NCBI GenBank assembly: GCA_030625445.1 | Contig: DAOUQU010000068.1 | Span: 1-7,649 of the forward strand | Source of the DNA: Gammaproteobacteria bacterium | GTDB taxonomy: Bacteria > Pseudomonadota > Gammaproteobacteria > Chromatiales > Chromatiaceae | Length of the DNA stretch: 7,649 nt | Direction: 5' to 3' | Part shown: one piece after another, positions 6,119-7,649 of the stretch | Position numbering within the stretch: the first letter of the stretch is position 1 | Layout of the letters: every line of letters starts with the position of its first letter | Notes under the pieces: model-generated | Seen by the model: only the letters and a program-made list of their open reading frames with translations | Databases searched by the model: none | What the model was told of the DNA's origin: nothing | Made by a program: the position numbers and the translations under genes

Positions 6119-6220
6119 CTCTCGCCAAGCTTCCGCGTCCTGCTCACGCCCCTCACCTACGATCCATGTAGGCGAAGACGCCAAGATCGCAAAGGTTTTT
6201 CTTGGCGGCCTTTGCGAGAG
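6119..6220. repeat. Palindromic intergenic repeat element between aroB and parA
   Basis: The element is bounded by CTCTCGCCAAG (6119-6129) and CTTTGCGAGAG (6210-6220), 11-bp terminal inverted repeats with one mismatch. Inside are CCTAC/GTAGG (6156-6160, 6168-6172), GGCG/CGCC (6171-6174, 6179-6182), GCCAAG/CTTGGC (6180-6185, 6201-6206) and CGCAAAGG/CCTTTGCG (6188-6195, 6209-6216), all perfect. The last two pairs interleave, so they cannot both form a simple hairpin. There is no plausible ORF. It looks like a REP-like or MITE-like short repeat at a gene-order junction. On the coding strand no T-run follows the stems, so it is not a canonical aroB terminator. Confidence 0.6.
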
Positions 6221-6271
6221 TCATTTTTGTATAGATATTAGCTACTCAAGGATTACTAGGGTCGCAAAGAT

Positions 6272-7357
6272 CTACACAGCGACTGTCTGCTGCAACGCAG
6301 CTACAGCATAATCGGCTGTAACTTCCGCTTTACCAATGCCGCGCAATAATACCAGACGCAGTTCACCATTCAGCACTTTTTTATCAACGGACATCAGTTC
6401 CAGAAATCGCTTGCCGCTGATTTGTGATGGAGGATCCACCGGCAAATGCGCTTTCTGCAGCAGAGAACGGATGCGCTTCTGCTGCTGAACATCCAGCCAC
6501 CCCATACGAACTGACATATCGGCAGCCATGGCAATACCGGCGGCAATTGCCTCGCCATGCAGCCACACGCCGTAGCCCATTCCAGACTCAATGGCATGGC
6601 CGAAAGTATGTCCCAGATTCAACAACGCCCGCTGTCCAGCCTCTTTTTCATCAGCAGCAACAATCACCGCCTTGTCACGGCAGGAGCGTTCGATCGCATA
6701 AATCAGGGCTTCGCTGTCCCGCGCCAGCAGACGATCTATATTCTCTTCCAACCATTCGAAAAAGGGGAGGTCATTGATCACGCCGTACTTGATCACCTCG
6801 GCGAGACCGGCTGAGAGCTCACGGTCAGGCAGGGTATTGAGCGTTTCGGTATCAGCAACCACGCAACGCGGCTGGTGAAAGGCGCCGATCATATTTTTAC
6901 CGAGCGGGTGATTGACCCCGGTCTTCCCGCCAACCGACGAATCAACCTGGGAGAGCAGTGTGGTAGGAACCTGCACAAAATCGACGCCGCGTTGATAGCT
7001 CGCAGCTGCAAAACCAGCCATGTCTCCAACGACACCGCCGCCAAGCGCCAGCAGGGTGCAGCTACGGTCAAACCGCGATGACAACAGCGCATCGTAGATC
7101 GTGTTAAGCACTTGCAGGGTTTTATACTGTTCACCATCCGGCAGGATCACCTGCTCGACGTGAAACCCGTGTAGAGCCTGCAGCACCTTGTCGAGATAGA
7201 GAGGAGCCACTGTCTCGTTGGTTACCACCATCACCTGCTGTGAACGGATCGAATTCGCATAGCTCTCTGCAGCGGAGATGATCCCGGGACCGATGGTAAT
7301 CGGGTAGCTGCGCTCACCCAGATCGACCTCCAGTCTCCTGGCTGTTGCCGGCGGCAC
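6272..7357 (-). CDS. aroB: 3-dehydroquinate synthase
   Basis: Cytoplasmic NAD- and metal-dependent enzyme for the second step of the shikimate pathway, converting DAHP to 3-dehydroquinate. The product is 361 residues (E. coli 362). Visible motifs are LGERSYPI (13-20), the NAD-binding DGEQYK (74-79) and GGGVVGD (106-112), PTTLLSQVDSSVGGKTGVNH (131-150), and the metal ligands E187 (GLAEVIKYG), H250 (NLGHTFGHAIE) and H267 (WLHGEA). The start is the GTG at 7357, overlapping the aroK stop by one base (TAGTG). The in-frame region upstream reaches a stop without an ATG, and this start places LGERSYPI where the family has it. The Shine-Dalgarno is weak, so translation is probably coupled to aroK. The complete active site indicates a working enzyme. 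Confidence 0.98.
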   Translation of the reverse strand: MPPATARRLEVDLGERSYPITIGPGIISAAESYANSIRSQQVMVVTNETVAPLYLDKVLQALHGFHVEQVILPDGEQYKTLQVLNTIYDALLSSRFDRSCTLLALGGGVVGDMAGFAAASYQRGVDFVQVPTTLLSQVDSSVGGKTGVNHPLGKNMIGAFHQPRCVVADTETLNTLPDRELSAGLAEVIKYGVINDLPFFEWLEENIDRLLARDSEALIYAIERSCRDKAVIVAADEKEAGQRALLNLGHTFGHAIESGMGYGVWLHGEAIAAGIAMAADMSVRMGWLDVQQQKRIRSLLQKAHLPVDPPSQISGKRFLELMSVDKKVLNGELRLVLLRGIGKAEVTADYAVAALQQTVAV

Positions 7358-7649
7358 TACAGAGACTCTATCTTGCTGATGATCTCACGCATGACACCTG
7401 TGGCGCCGCGCTGCTCCGTCGAGACAACCAGATCGGAAGTCTCCTTGTAGAGAGGCGCTCGAATTTCCATCAATTTTTCCAATTCCGCCATGGGATCATC
7501 TGCATCCAGCAGCGGCCGGTTCTTATCTTTCGCCGTGCGTTCAAATTGCTGCTTCGTCGAGCACTGCAGATAGATAACAAACCCGCGTGCGGCAAGATTG
7601 CGGCGATTCTCAGCTTCCATCACTGCACCCCCGCCCGTTGCCAGCACCA
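7357..7649 (-). CDS. aroK: Shikimate kinase (5' end outside window)
   Basis: Phosphorylates shikimate to shikimate 3-phosphate with ATP in the shikimate pathway. Only the C-terminal 97 codons or so are present, and the frame is open at the window edge. About 76 N-terminal residues, including the Walker A P-loop, are missing compared with the 173-residue E. coli AroK. What remains begins at VLATGGGAVM, the shikimate-binding ATGGG loop, followed by GFVIYLQCS and the LID region KDKNRPLL with its nucleotide-contacting arginine. Then come the APLYKETSDLVV segment and the end at KIESL. The GTG near 7647 is an internal valine and not the real start. The stop TAG overlaps the aroB GTG. AroK versus AroL cannot be told from this part; the aroB linkage favours aroK. 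Confidence 0.95.
   Translation of the reverse strand, partial: VLATGGGAVMEAENRRNLAARGFVIYLQCSTKQQFERTAKDKNRPLLDADDPMAELEKLMEIRAPLYKETSDLVVSTEQRGATGVMREIISKIESL

Noticed and set aside
6104..6122. Hairpin AGAGA-AAACAA-TCTCT followed by TTT, as a terminator after aroB
   Set aside because: The stem is only 5 bp and A/T-weak with a short T-run, and it lies over 140 nt after the aroB stop. Too weak to call.
7152..7167. Degenerate parS-like site inside aroB (TGCTCGACGTGAAACC against TGTTTCACGTGAAACA)
   Set aside because: Four mismatches, three of them in the left arm, and it lies in conserved aroB coding sequence. True parS sites are usually much closer to consensus. No intact parS was found in the window by eye.

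Overview
This window is ordinary gammaproteobacterial core genome. Every recognisable gene lies on the minus strand, so transcription runs from high to low coordinates: aroK (partial) - aroB - parA - parB - atpI - atpB - atpE - atpF - atpH - atpA (partial). Protein motifs, subunit lengths and the parAB-atpIBEFHA order all fit Gammaproteobacteria. The ATP synthase alpha subunit keeps E. coli residue numbering exactly at the Walker A motif (G169) and the catalytic-site arginine (R376). I cannot place the organism below class. GC looks slightly above 50% by eye.

Region by region: 7649-7357 is the C-terminal part of shikimate kinase. Its stop overlaps by one base the GTG start of 3-dehydroquinate synthase (7357-6272), a shikimate-pathway pair. 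Next is a 234-nt gap (6271-6038) holding a compact palindromic repeat element. Then come parA (6037-5261) and parB (5250-4297), the chromosome-partitioning pair, with 10 nt between them. A 313-nt gap (4296-3984) holds a strong sigma70-type promoter, followed by a roughly 168-bp imperfect palindrome that would form nearly the whole 5' leader of the atp mRNA. The F1Fo ATP synthase operon fills the rest: assembly factor AtpI, Fo subunits a, c and b, and F1 subunits delta and alpha. It runs off the window before the alpha C-terminus.

The genes form three functional units: aromatic amino acid precursor synthesis, chromosome segregation, and proton-driven ATP synthesis. I see no new multi-gene system. 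The points of interest are non-coding: the palindrome in the atp leader, a second palindromic element at the aroB/parA junction where mnmG-rsmG would usually precede parAB, a 16-bp tandem duplication between atpI and atpB, and a U-rich tract before atpE like the translational enhancer known in E. coli.
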